DNA of 42,781 nt from Flavipsychrobacter sp. (GTDB lineage Bacteria; Bacteroidota; Bacteroidia; Chitinophagales; Chitinophagaceae). The first letter of the stretch is position 1; each line of letters starts with the position of its first letter. Made by a program: the position numbers and the translations under genes. The notes under the pieces were generated by a model, which worked only from the letters and a program-made list of their open reading frames with translations, searched no databases and was not told the origin of the DNA. The stretch spans positions 1 to 42,781 of the forward strand of contig JAEUVY010000103.1 in assembly GCA_016786565.1 (NCBI GenBank), written 5' to 3'. This document shows positions 6,600-13,662 of the stretch, one piece after another.

Positions 6600-6698
6600 A
6601 TTCAATGTGAGTATCTCAATAGAACCTCAATTTTATTTTGCCCCCTTTAAAATACAAGCAGCTATAAAAATATTGATAATACGCAAAGTGAGACTATC

Positions 6699-7523
6699 TT
6701 ACCTCCAAAATCCTATACTTACTTTTAATCCAACTGACGCAAAGCGGTCAATGTATGTAGAAACACTTGGCGTAGTCGAGTTTTTATTTTTACCTGCAAG
6801 CACTTCAACCTCTTGAAAATGCGCACGAAAAAGTTGTTTTAGTAGTATCATGTTCAGATCAACAGACAGGTACTTTATGTATTGTTTGTTGTATGAACGC
6901 TCTATGCCAATTGCGAACTGAGGCAATAAGTTATAGGAAATCACTTTCTCAAACCCACCGTTTGGTCTGCTGGGCTTACCGATATTAACTTCGTATAAAT
7001 AAATGAATTCACCCGTGTAGACATTGCCGGTGTCAGGAAAAAAATAAAGTACACCAGCACCACTCCTTTCTTTGGTCACAAAACGCTTTTGCACTACCCC
7101 TGCTTTAAAAGTGATGGAATGATTTTTATTGATAGATTTGCTGTACCCCAACATCAATTCGGGATCTATAGACTGCATCTCCAGTTTTAAGTTAGTAGTT
7201 ATAATTTCATTTGTTATACTGGCCGGATCAAATTCTTTTATATTTCTCACTATCGATATATCATGTTCTCTCCGGCTTACCCCAACACCCACCATCATTA
7301 TCAAGCCATACTTGGTTATTCGCCTATATCCTATTGAAACACTTTGCCCTATGGAATTTTTTGCTTGTATAAGATTTGGTAAATCACTGCTGTTGTTAAC
7401 ATTCCACTTGTTGAAATTATATTGTGCCATTCCAGATACATACAAGTGATTGCTCTTTGTTGTATCAATCCCAAAAACAAATAACGGAAGTGCAGCTATA
7501 AGAACAATAAAATAATAACGCAT
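6699..7523 (-). CDS. Putative outer-membrane barrel protein
   Basis: 274 residues. A signal peptide (1-18, ending FVFG) is followed by alternating beta-strand patterns with aromatic girdle residues throughout (SVSIGYRRI, LIMMVGVGVS, PELMLGYSKS, HSITFKAGVVQ, LPQFAIGIERSY), ending SVGLKVSIGFWR with a C-terminal aromatic-type final strand. This fits an outer-membrane beta-barrel of about 12 strands; no named family recognised. It is monocistronic and lies between the tRNA-fragment cluster and the frameshifted gene. Confidence 0.65.
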   Translation of the reverse strand: MRYYFIVLIAALPLFVFGIDTTKSNHLYVSGMAQYNFNKWNVNNSSDLPNLIQAKNSIGQSVSIGYRRITKYGLIMMVGVGVSRREHDISIVRNIKEFDPASITNEIITTNLKLEMQSIDPELMLGYSKSINKNHSITFKAGVVQKRFVTKERSGAGVLYFFPDTGNVYTGEFIYLYEVNIGKPSRPNGGFEKVISYNLLPQFAIGIERSYNKQYIKYLSVDLNMILLKQLFRAHFQEVEVLAGKNKNSTTPSVSTYIDRFASVGLKVSIGFWR

Positions 7524-7577
7524 TTATAAAGTCGGCATTTAAACATTAATTTAGGATTCTCAACGAGTAAAATTGGC

Positions 7578-8053
7578 CTAAATTCCACCAACATCTCTTG
7601 GGTGACCACCCACAGAATCGCATGGCTTTACAAATAACTCCACTCTAATATCACCTTTCCCATCCGTATTGTGCATTTCATGAACAGATTTTAAATAGCG
7701 CCAACTCCTTCTATCACCGGTTTGCCGTACGATAGCTTCTTTTGCCCACCATGGCATTGTTGATGCCCCATCTGTTCCGTCAGGCGCACACCGGTATGGG
7801 TTTTCTTCCGTCTTTCCCCAAAAAATGGTATACTCAGCTAAAAGTCTTATCGCACCATCGTAGGGTCTCCATTTCCATGGTCCCCAACCCTTGGCGTTAT
7901 CCCAATGGAAAGCTTCAGTTACTGCAAATACTCGTTGCTTTGGCCCACCCTAGAACCGCTACCGTCAAGGTTTGAGTTACCAGTTTTGTGGTTGACAAAA
8001 CCATTGTTAGCAGTCTGTTTTGAGTAATCTTGACAACAATTTTTTTGGCACAT
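7578..8053 (-). pseudogene. Frameshifted small Trp-rich protein gene
   Basis: Two adjacent minus-strand frames look coding. The first starts at an ATG (8053) and gives 44 residues (MCQKNCCQDYSKQT...) before a TAA at 7919. The second, one frame over, is open from 7949 to a TAG at 7578 (123 codons, no ATG at its start) with a protein-like, Trp-rich sequence (AFHWDNAKGWGPWKW, MPWWAKEAI, RRSWRYLKS). The frames overlap at 7919-7949, so one indel there would join them into a ~155-residue protein. I do not recognise the family. It could be a decayed gene, a sequencing error or a programmed shift; no slippery heptamer is evident. Confidence 0.55.
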
Positions 8054-8590
8054 AAATATTTGATTTAAGAGTTTGAAAAAATAAAGTCCACAACCAAGTG
8101 TTGAATAAGCACTATACTAAGGTAATAAGAAAATCAATATGCCAGTCAATTTTTTATCTTTTTATTCATTGATTTATGGAGATTTTTTTTGGTTTTCCGT
8201 GAGCATCATTACGCAATATTAACTAGTTGTTATATCGCCCATTTATTTAAATGCGTTTCAGTTCATGATTCTTACAGATGTAACATAGAGCTGGTACATG
8301 GAAGCAATCGTAGCCTAGTACTGACTTGCCGCAAGCTCGGCAATTTTACAGTTCACTTTAAGAATGCAATTATCCCCGTGCAAAGAGGTTGAGGCATAGT
8401 ATTGCGGTTTTGACGAATTTTGTTCGACTTGTATTAAAGTACATAGTTTTCACTAACGGCTGAGACCAACAAATTCAAATCTAACTCGATTGCAAATATT
8501 TTTGTGCTATCGGTCATTTTCATATATCTGCAGGTAGCTCTTCACTCTTTCTTATTGTCGTGTTCAACTTCTTTTTAATAATTTCGCAAT
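8054..8590. other. AT-rich intergenic stretch, no gene seen
   Basis: 537 bases between the broken gene and the first gene of the recombinase module. A 67-codon plus-strand frame (8189-8392) has no protein-like features and no plausible ribosome site. The 11-mer AACTAGTTGTT near 8221 recurs almost unchanged upstream of the 11440 gene. Otherwise only the promoter for the 8591 gene is seen at its right end. Confidence 0.5.
8554..8586 (+). promoter_or_regulatory. Promoter-like boxes before 8591 gene
   Basis: ATTG (8554-8557), a 21-base spacer and TAATTTCG (8579-8586) resemble the TTTG/TAnnTTTG pair with one mismatch in each. The -7 box ends only four bases before the ATG, which would give a leaderless or nearly leaderless message. 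Confidence 0.4.
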
Positions 8591-9448
8591 ATGGAAAATC
8601 AAAACCAACTTAACCCTCACCGGGAAGATTTTGCTCATCTACTGGCAAAGAAATTTTGGAATGACTATCTGGAGGTGCTATCCCGTTATACTCACGCTGA
8701 CAAAATTGAAATAACTGAGCATCTCATGCTTATTTTCCAGTTGGCATCCGGCTATATTAAGACAGGCAACGAGAAGTTTACGGAATTGATTGAAACATAT
8801 GAAGATGATCTGCTCACAAAGTACCGTAGTCGTTTAGTGGCTTATTTCAGCAAAGGATTTATTAAATATCTCTTATCCGAGAATGTTGTGAGCGAATTGA
8901 ATCTGGTAACTAAAGAGGAGTTTGATGCTATGGCATCAGCGGAGCAGGAGTTTAGTCCGGAAGACAGAGAGGAATTTTTAGTTATGTCTCAGAATGCGCT
9001 TTCCCATGCAAGGAAGTTGCTTTATTTGCATGATAAAGGCGATGCCCTCCCAATCATTACCATAGAAGAAACAACCATAATAGCAGACGAGCCGGACAAG
9101 GACATGACCAAAGCCCGGCAACTGCTTGCCATTTACTACTTTTTGAAAGCTTCTTTAGGCATAGAAGGCCGGGATGGGAGTTCTACAAGTGGAATAGCCC
9201 GGTTTATTCATCTACTTACAGGTACTAAGTTTACCACCGTTCAGAACTCCGATATTTATAAGAAATACCTGCAAATGCCGAATTACAAAAAAGACAGCCA
9301 GCTTATTACTGATTTGAAGTTTATCCGTCCTTATTTTGTTGACTTAGCGTTAGACAGTGCAGTAAAGATGATCGATGAAGAAATAAAACGAGCGATTAAA
9401 GAACTGCCCTTTGGCGAACGCAAGAAATATAAAAATGATAATGAGTAG
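8591..9448 (+). CDS. Helical cytoplasmic protein of the mobile module, unknown
   Basis: 285 residues, no signal peptide or membrane segment, mostly predicted alpha-helix with many Glu/Lys/Leu. Three parts can be seen: an N-terminal helical half (1-110), an acidic linker (115-135), and a C-terminal half from about 170 with the conserved-looking run ARQLLAIYYFLKASLG followed by Gly/Ser-rich GRDGSSTSGIARFIHLLTG. I associate this style with accessory proteins of Bacteroidota mobile elements, but cannot name a family. It heads a set of same-strand genes leading to the serine recombinase. Two terminator-like hairpins follow it. Confidence 0.65.
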   Translation: MENQNQLNPHREDFAHLLAKKFWNDYLEVLSRYTHADKIEITEHLMLIFQLASGYIKTGNEKFTELIETYEDDLLTKYRSRLVAYFSKGFIKYLLSENVVSELNLVTKEEFDAMASAEQEFSPEDREEFLVMSQNALSHARKLLYLHDKGDALPIITIEETTIIADEPDKDMTKARQLLAIYYFLKASLGIEGRDGSSTSGIARFIHLLTGTKFTTVQNSDIYKKYLQMPNYKKDSQLITDLKFIRPYFVDLALDSAVKMIDEEIKRAIKELPFGERKKYKNDNE

Positions 9449-9459
9449 TGCTTTTTTAT

Positions 9460-9613
9460 CGTTTAACGGTTGACCCGTTTAACGTAAGGGATATATCAGC
9501 CGACTGTAAAAGGTAGGTTTTTCCATGCTATTACGCTATAAAATCAGTGTTATAGCGTTTTTTTAGCGTTTATCGTTTGTACCGTTTAACGTAACACCAG
9601 TTACCGTTTATCG
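9460..9613. repeat. Iteron-like CGTTTAACG repeats, intergenic cluster
   Basis: CGTTTAACG occurs exactly at 9460-9468, 9476-9484 and 9583-9591, and as the variant CGTTTATCG at 9567-9575 and 9605-9613. The flanks are often TACC before and TAA after. Further exact copies fall inside the zinc-finger gene at 10326 and 10380, with an inverted copy at 10197. This could be a replication origin, a recombinase or regulator binding array, or a spreading motif. Confidence 0.7.
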
Positions 9614-9627
9614 CCAAAAATATGTTC

Positions 9628-9654
9628 AGCCGTCTGTAAAAGGTCGGCTTTTTT
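9628..9654 (+). terminator. Terminator-like hairpin, unit 2
   Basis: AGCCG (9628-9632) pairs with CGGCT (9645-9649) and is followed by a T-run. A close copy with a broken stem lies at 9498-9522, 130 bases upstream, also followed by T's. Together they probably end the 8591 transcript. Confidence 0.55.
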
Positions 9655-9742
9655 GTTGCAAAAAATTCTCAAAAGATAGGTACACCAATAGGGGCATCCC
9701 ACCGTAAAAATACAGCTGACCTTTGTTCAAATTTTTAAGGAT

Positions 9743-10039
9743 ATGCAGCAAAACGTAACGCAAGCCAAGTCTCACACCGTACCTGTGGACGTATTAATGG
9801 ATGTATTGGGCATCCTGTTTAACAATGACATTCCCTTCCTGGTAGATGGGATTAATGAGCATGAAAACACATTGCTTATCAGGACAACTACCAATGCCAA
9901 ATTAACCCGGCATAAGAAAGCATTGGAGAACCTGAAAACCCTCGTGTCGGACTATAGCTACTACAGGCGAGAATCTGAAAGTGGCAATTTCCATAATGTA
10001 GAAACCACAGATCGGGATTATGAAGATGATGATGAATAA
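9743..10039 (+). CDS. Small acidic-tailed protein, paralogue of 11058 gene
   Basis: 98 residues, cytoplasmic. It begins with a basic/polar tail, then VPVDVLMDVLGILFNNDIPFLVDGI, a beta-helix pattern shared with the 11058 product (IPVGLLLEVADILIENEISHEITG), and ends in an acidic tail DRDYEDDDE. TTAAGGAT before the ATG is a possible ribosome site. The fold looks like a compact alpha/beta domain of about 70 residues; no family recognised. The gene sits directly before the zinc-finger gene (27-base gap). Confidence 0.65.
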   Translation: MQQNVTQAKSHTVPVDVLMDVLGILFNNDIPFLVDGINEHENTLLIRTTTNAKLTRHKKALENLKTLVSDYSYYRRESESGNFHNVETTDRDYEDDDE

Positions 10040-10066
10040 AATGGTCACACCAAAAAAACTTCAAAA

Positions 10067-10960
10067 ATGACTGACATTAAAAGAAATTGTTTGCATTGTG
10101 GAACACCGATGCAAACCCAAAGAAGCACGAAAAAATACTGCTCTGATACCTGCAAGCAGGCAGCCTTCTACAACCGGAATACACAACCACCATTTACGTT
10201 AAACGATAAGGAAACGATAAGGGCTGTCGAGTTTGAGGGCGAAGATTTGGACGAAGATCACATGGATGGTGCAAATACAGTTCAGCAGGAATCATCCAGT
10301 GATGAACAATTACCGGATAAGATACCGTTTAACGCAAGCCGGAGCGTAAGAAACTATGATGACACTGAACCGCCATTACCGTTTAACGTTAGAAAATCCA
10401 CCTACCAACAAACCATACCAGAGCCATACCACGCAAAACGTAGGGAAGAAGATAACACCAATGTACGGTCGAAACGCTACCATGATACTGAGGTAGAAGA
10501 AGAGACTTATGAATGGGTTCGCTCAGAATTGCTTGACGACATTGCCGACTATGTTCAGGATAATTACGGGACTACCGAGATGTTTCAATATCCGAAGAAA
10601 TACTGGTATGGTTCAGATCTGGAGAAGGTAAAATGGGTAAGTGTGAGGTTTCTTTGCATCATTGAAAATCTTCTTCATTTCAATAATTCAAATGTTGATC
10701 GGAGAACATTTGTGTTACTCAACAAAGCCGTTAAGGCGATGATGGATTCTTGGAATTACAAGTACATGCCATACAATTACCCATTAAAAAATGAAATCAG
10801 GCAGCAGCAACAAACAATAGAGAAAATTGCAAAATCCGGTGATCGGAGTTTCCGGTTTGCACTCAAAAAGGAAACTAAAGTTAAGCTAATTGCTCTCCGA
10901 TTTCAGTTGGCAGACCTCGTGCCGAGGGTGAAATTTAAAAGTCTTGACTTCTCAAAATAA
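10067..10960 (+). CDS. Zinc-ribbon protein of the mobile module
   Basis: 297 residues. The N-terminus is a four-Cys zinc ribbon: CLHC at 8-11 and CSDTC at 25-29, of the type found in short bacterial DNA- or RNA-linked zinc fingers. A long acidic, probably disordered region (45-145) follows, containing two PFN motifs encoded by CGTTTAACG repeats. A helical, basic C-terminal domain (150-297) begins EWVRSELLDDIADYV. No catalytic motif is seen. Being next to the recombinase and carrying a zinc ribbon, a role in handling the element's DNA is plausible but is inference. No named family recognised. Confidence 0.65.
   Translation: MTDIKRNCLHCGTPMQTQRSTKKYCSDTCKQAAFYNRNTQPPFTLNDKETIRAVEFEGEDLDEDHMDGANTVQQESSSDEQLPDKIPFNASRSVRNYDDTEPPLPFNVRKSTYQQTIPEPYHAKRREEDNTNVRSKRYHDTEVEEETYEWVRSELLDDIADYVQDNYGTTEMFQYPKKYWYGSDLEKVKWVSVRFLCIIENLLHFNNSNVDRRTFVLLNKAVKAMMDSWNYKYMPYNYPLKNEIRQQQQTIEKIAKSGDRSFRFALKKETKVKLIALRFQLADLVPRVKFKSLDFSK
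10197..10205 (-). repeat. Inverted CGTTTAACG copy in coding sequence
   Basis: Plus strand reads CGTTAAACG, the inverse of the intergenic 9-mer, within the zinc-ribbon gene at codons for LND. Confidence 0.6.
10326..10388 (+). repeat. Two CGTTTAACG copies in coding sequence
   Basis: Exact copies at 10326-10334 and 10380-10388, each preceded by TACC and both encoding a Pro-Phe-Asn tripeptide. They lie in the disordered part of the protein, where such an insert would be tolerated. Confidence 0.7.
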
Positions 10961-11057
10961 AAAGCAGCTGTATGAAAAATAGAATAAGAGATCCTCCTAA
11001 TTAGCATTATGAACAGAATAGCGAGAATTGAAATTACATACTTTAAAAAGCAAAAAA

Positions 11058-11300
11058 ATGAACACAGTAATAGTAAAAAAGGAATTAGATATACCTGTTG
11101 GCTTACTGCTAGAAGTTGCTGACATACTTATTGAGAATGAAATCTCGCATGAGATAACTGGAACGGACGCGGAAAATGACTGCATTACGCTAGAAGTTGC
11201 TTACGATAAGGAGCAAAGAGACACTATCCATGAAATTGAAGACCTCATAGATGACTATGAGGAAGAAGATGAAGATGAGGACGATGATGAACACAACTAA
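11058..11300 (+). CDS. Small acidic-tailed protein, paralogue of 9743 gene
   Basis: 80 residues from the ATG at 11058; an upstream in-frame TTG at 11028 is less likely. The core IPVGLLLEVADILIENEISHEITG aligns with the 9743 product and the last 15 residues are nearly all Glu/Asp. Cytoplasmic, no signal or membrane segment. The acidic tail is DNA-mimic-like or chaperone-like in appearance, but no function is assigned. A long hairpin begins directly after its stop. Confidence 0.65.
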   Translation: MNTVIVKKELDIPVGLLLEVADILIENEISHEITGTDAENDCITLEVAYDKEQRDTIHEIEDLIDDYEEEDEDEDDDEHN

Positions 11301-11301
11301 A

Positions 11302-11373
11302 TATTCGTAGCAAAAATGCTTGGCGCAGACGGGCAAAAGCCCGTCCGCAGTCCATGCAAATTTGTGGCGAATA
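11302..11373. repeat. Long imperfect hairpin (72 nt)
   Basis: Outer arms TATTCG (11302-11307) and CGAATA (11368-11373), inner imperfect pairing through GCTTGG/CCATGC, and a perfect core GACGGGC-AAAA-GCCCGTC (11328-11345). It starts two bases after a stop codon and has no T-run, so it is more likely a structured RNA or single-strand DNA element than a terminator. Confidence 0.6.
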
Positions 11374-11439
11374 AAAAGTTAAAAAAGCCTATTCACAAAA
11401 ATATAGGAACATTGATAATCAACTAGTTGTAACTTAGCT

Positions 11440-11727
11440 ATGAGAAAAAAGGACATAAATAAAATCATTCCATTCAGAGGAAAAACTGACGAAATTGGGA
11501 TAGATGTGGAAGATCAAATGCCTTTAGGAAAGTGCAGGGAATTGCTAAAAAGCAAGAGCAAGAAATACACGGACGAAGAAATACTATTGATAAGGGATTG
11601 GTTTTATAAACTTGTTCAAATTACCTACGATGAATACTTTGTTAATCAGCAACCTTGTGTTACAATTCCACTAACAGAAAACCAAAATGATGACAATGAG
11701 GAACGCCATTATTTACGTGCGGGTTAG
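11440..11727 (+). CDS. Small protein preceding the serine recombinase
   Basis: 95 residues, cytoplasmic. The N-terminus is basic (RKKDINKIIPFRGK); the middle is helical (KCRELLKSKSKKYTDEEILLIRDWFYKLVQITYDEYF), followed by a short polar tail. Its last 41 bases overlap the recombinase start in another frame, so the two are translationally coupled. Small proteins of this shape sit before serine recombinases in other Bacteroidota elements, where a directionality or accessory role is suspected; here that is inference. Confidence 0.7.
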   Translation: MRKKDINKIIPFRGKTDEIGIDVEDQMPLGKCRELLKSKSKKYTDEEILLIRDWFYKLVQITYDEYFVNQQPCVTIPLTENQNDDNEERHYLRAG

Positions 11728-13333
11728 CACAGAAGAACAATCAGAAAAGGGTTACAGCCTTGCACATCAGGAAGAAAGACTGCGAAATTACTGCAAGCAG
11801 CACAACATAACCGTGGTTGGCTTTTACAAAGAAGACCATTCGGCTAAAACTTTCGAACGGCCTGCTTTTAATGAGCTATTATCCTACCTTAAAAAGAACA
11901 AAAAAGCCGTTGACCTGCTGTTGTTCCTTAAATGGGATAGGTTTAGCCGTAATGCAGGAGATGCCTATGGTATGATTAATACGCTGCACAAGCTTGGTGT
12001 AGAACCACAGGCTATGGAGCAGCCGCTAGACTTATCCGTACCCGAAAACAAAATAATGCTTGCGTTCTATCTTGCCGCACCCGAAGTTGAAAATGACCGC
12101 CGTTCACTAAATGTAATTGCTGGAATGCGGAGGGCTATGAAGGACGGCAGGTATTGCACCACTGCACCCAAAGGTTATAAAAATGCACGCAATGACATGA
12201 ACAGGCCTATTATTGTGCCGGGCAATGATGCCCATTTGGTGCGATGGCTTTTCGAAGAAGTAGCAAGCGGCATTAACAATGTAAAAGACCTCTGGAGGGT
12301 AGCGGTCAAGAAAGGGCTAAAGGTGGGTAGAAGCAATATTTTCTACCTGCTTCGCAACCCCGTTTACATGGGCAAGCTTTATGTTCCTGCCTACAAGGAT
12401 GAGGAAGCAATGATGGTAAAAGGGATACATGAGCCGTTAATTTCCGAAGGACTGTTTTATGAGGCACAGGATGTTTTAGATAGCAAGAAAAGAAAACAGG
12501 CATCCGTACAAACGGGTAAAGCTGAATTGCCGTTGAGGGGCTTTTTAATCTGCCGTAAATGCGGGAACAGGTTAACTGGCAGTGCATCTACCGGAAGGAA
12601 CGGTAAATACTTCTATTATCATTGTACGAGTAAATGTGGTGAAAGATATAAGGCAGAAGAAGCCAATGACCACTTTTTTTCGGAACTGCAAAAATTCAGC
12701 ACTTATGAAGAGGAGATTTCACTTTTCGAGGGTATAGCAGCGGACTATTATAAAAAGGCGGGTAAGCATAAGAGCATTAGCTTAAAAGAAATAGACGAAG
12801 CTATAGAAAAGAACCAAGCGAGAATAACCAACGCATTGCGTAAAATGTCAGACGATGAAATAACCTCTTTGGATTACAGGGAGATTAAAAACCTCTACGA
12901 ACCCGAAATAGAGAAGCTAACTAAGAAGAAATATGACTTGAGTAAGGTGGATGATAACCTGATGGCTTACATAACCACAGCTACAAAGGTACTGCGTGAC
13001 TTGCCGAACTACTATGAGAATGCAACGCTATCTACTAGGCAAAAGCTGATTGGTTCGATGTACCCTGAGAAATTGGTTTACGAAAATAAATCTTATCGAA
13101 CCACAAGAATTAACGAGGCTGCCCGTGTAATATGCAACCCTGAAGGGCTTTTAGAAGGATTAAAAAAAGGACAGGCTTCCGAAATTGGAAGCCTGTCCGA
13201 ACAGGTGATCCGGATTGGATTCGAACCAATGACCCCAAGCTTAGAAGGCTTGTGCTCTATCCAACTGAGCTACCGGACCAGTAACAGTTGGTTATTTTTA
13301 ATCAGAACTATCGTTCTGAGTACTTCTTTTTAA
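11687..13333 (+). CDS. Large serine recombinase
   Basis: 548 codons. The resolvase catalytic domain (7-155) has YVRVSTEEQ with nucleophile Ser14, Arg12 and DRFSR at 84-88. The recombinase domain (about 160-270) carries the NPVYMGKLYVPAY run. A zinc ribbon has Cys289, Cys292, Cys313 and Cys317, then a coiled coil (about 365-430). It should integrate and excise the element by 2-bp staggered cuts. Beyond residue ~494 the frame reads antisense through the tRNA-Arg terminator (13162-13198) and tRNA (13206-13279), giving residues typical of antisense tRNA translation, so the C-terminus is a product of integration or a run-on. ATGs at 11690 and 11696 are alternative starts. Confidence 0.92.
   Translation: MMTMRNAIIYVRVSTEEQSEKGYSLAHQEERLRNYCKQHNITVVGFYKEDHSAKTFERPAFNELLSYLKKNKKAVDLLLFLKWDRFSRNAGDAYGMINTLHKLGVEPQAMEQPLDLSVPENKIMLAFYLAAPEVENDRRSLNVIAGMRRAMKDGRYCTTAPKGYKNARNDMNRPIIVPGNDAHLVRWLFEEVASGINNVKDLWRVAVKKGLKVGRSNIFYLLRNPVYMGKLYVPAYKDEEAMMVKGIHEPLISEGLFYEAQDVLDSKKRKQASVQTGKAELPLRGFLICRKCGNRLTGSASTGRNGKYFYYHCTSKCGERYKAEEANDHFFSELQKFSTYEEEISLFEGIAADYYKKAGKHKSISLKEIDEAIEKNQARITNALRKMSDDEITSLDYREIKNLYEPEIEKLTKKKYDLSKVDDNLMAYITTATKVLRDLPNYYENATLSTRQKLIGSMYPEKLVYENKSYRTTRINEAARVICNPEGLLEGLKKGQASEIGSLSEQVIRIGFEPMTPSLEGLCSIQLSYRTSNSWLFLIRTIVLSTSF
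13162..13198 (-). terminator. Rho-independent terminator of tRNA-Arg
   Basis: On the minus strand GGACAGGCTTCC pairs perfectly with GGAAGCCTGTCC around a 6-base loop and is followed by seven T. It begins 7 bases after the tRNA 3' end, and lies inside the recombinase reading frame on the other strand. Confidence 0.92.
13206..13279 (-). tRNA. tRNA-Arg (anticodon TCT), intact
   Basis: 74 nt, full cloverleaf: acceptor GGTCCGG/CCGGATC (one G-T pair), D stem GCTC/GAGC, anticodon stem CAAGC/GCTTG around loop CTTCTAA, so the anticodon is TCT and it reads AGA. Variable loop GGGTC, T stem ATTGG/CCAAT with TTCGAAT loop, discriminator A; no encoded CCA. It is the only one of three copies here that can fold. 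Its upstream 47 bases are the 3' end of the GIY-YIG gene and repeat DNA, so it may depend on read-through from the copy at 13569-13662. Confidence 0.97.
13206..13326. repeat. 121-bp direct repeat, copy B (uninterrupted)
   Basis: Contains the intact tRNA-Arg plus 47 bases 5' of it. It is identical to 13569-13709 once the 20-bp palindrome in that copy is removed. Left and right flanks differ. The period between copies is 363 bases. Confidence 0.95.
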
Positions 13334-13553
13334 TGAACTCCTTCCCGATTCCGGACTTCAAATATACTTCTCTTTCGCGCGCCTCAATCCTTGTTTGGTA
13401 TTCTTCGCTGAAGAATAACTCCCATGGTCTGTGTGCCTTTGTGGAACGGTTCGCTCCGCTGTTGTGCTGACCTAACCGCTTCGGGATATCGATTGTCATT
13501 CCGACATAAAAGTTGCCGTTGACGCAACTCCTCAATACATATACAAAGAACAT
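13308..13553 (-). CDS. Single-domain GIY-YIG nuclease between tRNA-Arg copies
   Basis: 81 residues, the whole GIY-YIG domain and nothing else. VYV at 4-6 and YVG at 16-18 stand for the GIY and YIG motifs; Arg26, His30 and Glu62 are the likely catalytic and metal-binding residues, followed by a basic C-terminus. The family (YhbQ/UPF0213-like) cuts or binds DNA; small versions have no settled role in Bacteroidota. The ATG is 15 bases after the 3' end of the upstream tRNA copy, with GAGAG as ribosome site, and the last five codons and stop lie inside the 121-bp repeat. It is therefore embedded in a tRNA transcript and its own ends coincide with the repeat. Confidence 0.9.
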   Translation of the reverse strand: MFFVYVLRSCVNGNFYVGMTIDIPKRLGQHNSGANRSTKAHRPWELFFSEEYQTRIEAREREVYLKSGIGKEFIKKKYSER

Positions 13554-13568
13554 AGACTCTCGTTTTCA

Positions 13569-13662
13569 TGATCCGGATTGGATTCGAACCAATGACCCCA
13601 AGCCCTGCCTGCCGGCAGGCAGGTTAGAAGGCTTGTGCTCTATCCAACTGAGCTACCGGACC
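13569..13662 (-). pseudogene. tRNA-Arg(TCT) copy interrupted by 20-bp palindrome
   Basis: All 74 tRNA bases match the intact copy, but CCTGCCTGCCGGCAGGCAGG (13604-13623) separates the anticodon loop from its 3' stem, one base beyond the usual tRNA intron position. The insert would add a 10-bp hairpin at that point. Without splicing, which bacteria do for tRNA only through large self-splicing introns, this copy should be non-functional. Its upstream flank (TACATTGA near 13706-13713) may still hold the original promoter. Confidence 0.85.
13604..13623. repeat. 20-bp REP-like palindrome in tRNA anticodon arm
   Basis: Perfect palindrome, identical to 6397-6416 and at the same tRNA position. Confidence 0.95.

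Larger units (their letters stand above)
5628..6698. other. Non-coding tRNA-fragment and repeat cluster
   Basis: About 1 kb without a convincing gene. From left to right it holds a terminator and tRNA 3' fragment (5670-5735), GC-rich palindromes at 5981, 6090 and 6187, an 11-bp tandem repeat (6005-6085), a terminator and broken tRNA-Arg with two palindromes (6325-6462), a further terminator (6474-6506), another degenerate tRNA T-arm fragment (6510-6536) and a 21-bp palindrome (6579-6599). All tRNA-like pieces point to the minus strand. Open frames crossing it are products of the repeats. Confidence 0.7.

Noticed and set aside
8189..8392. 67-codon plus-strand ORF in an AT-rich gap
   Set aside because: No ribosome site, no domain-like pattern, no neighbour support.
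11302..11373. Integron attC site
   Set aside because: The hairpin lacks the GTTRRRY/RYYYAAC core ends and no integron integrase is present.
13569..13662. tRNA gene with a functional intron
   Set aside because: A 20-bp palindrome is far too short for a self-splicing intron and bacteria lack tRNA splicing endonuclease; insertion of a REP-like unit is simpler.
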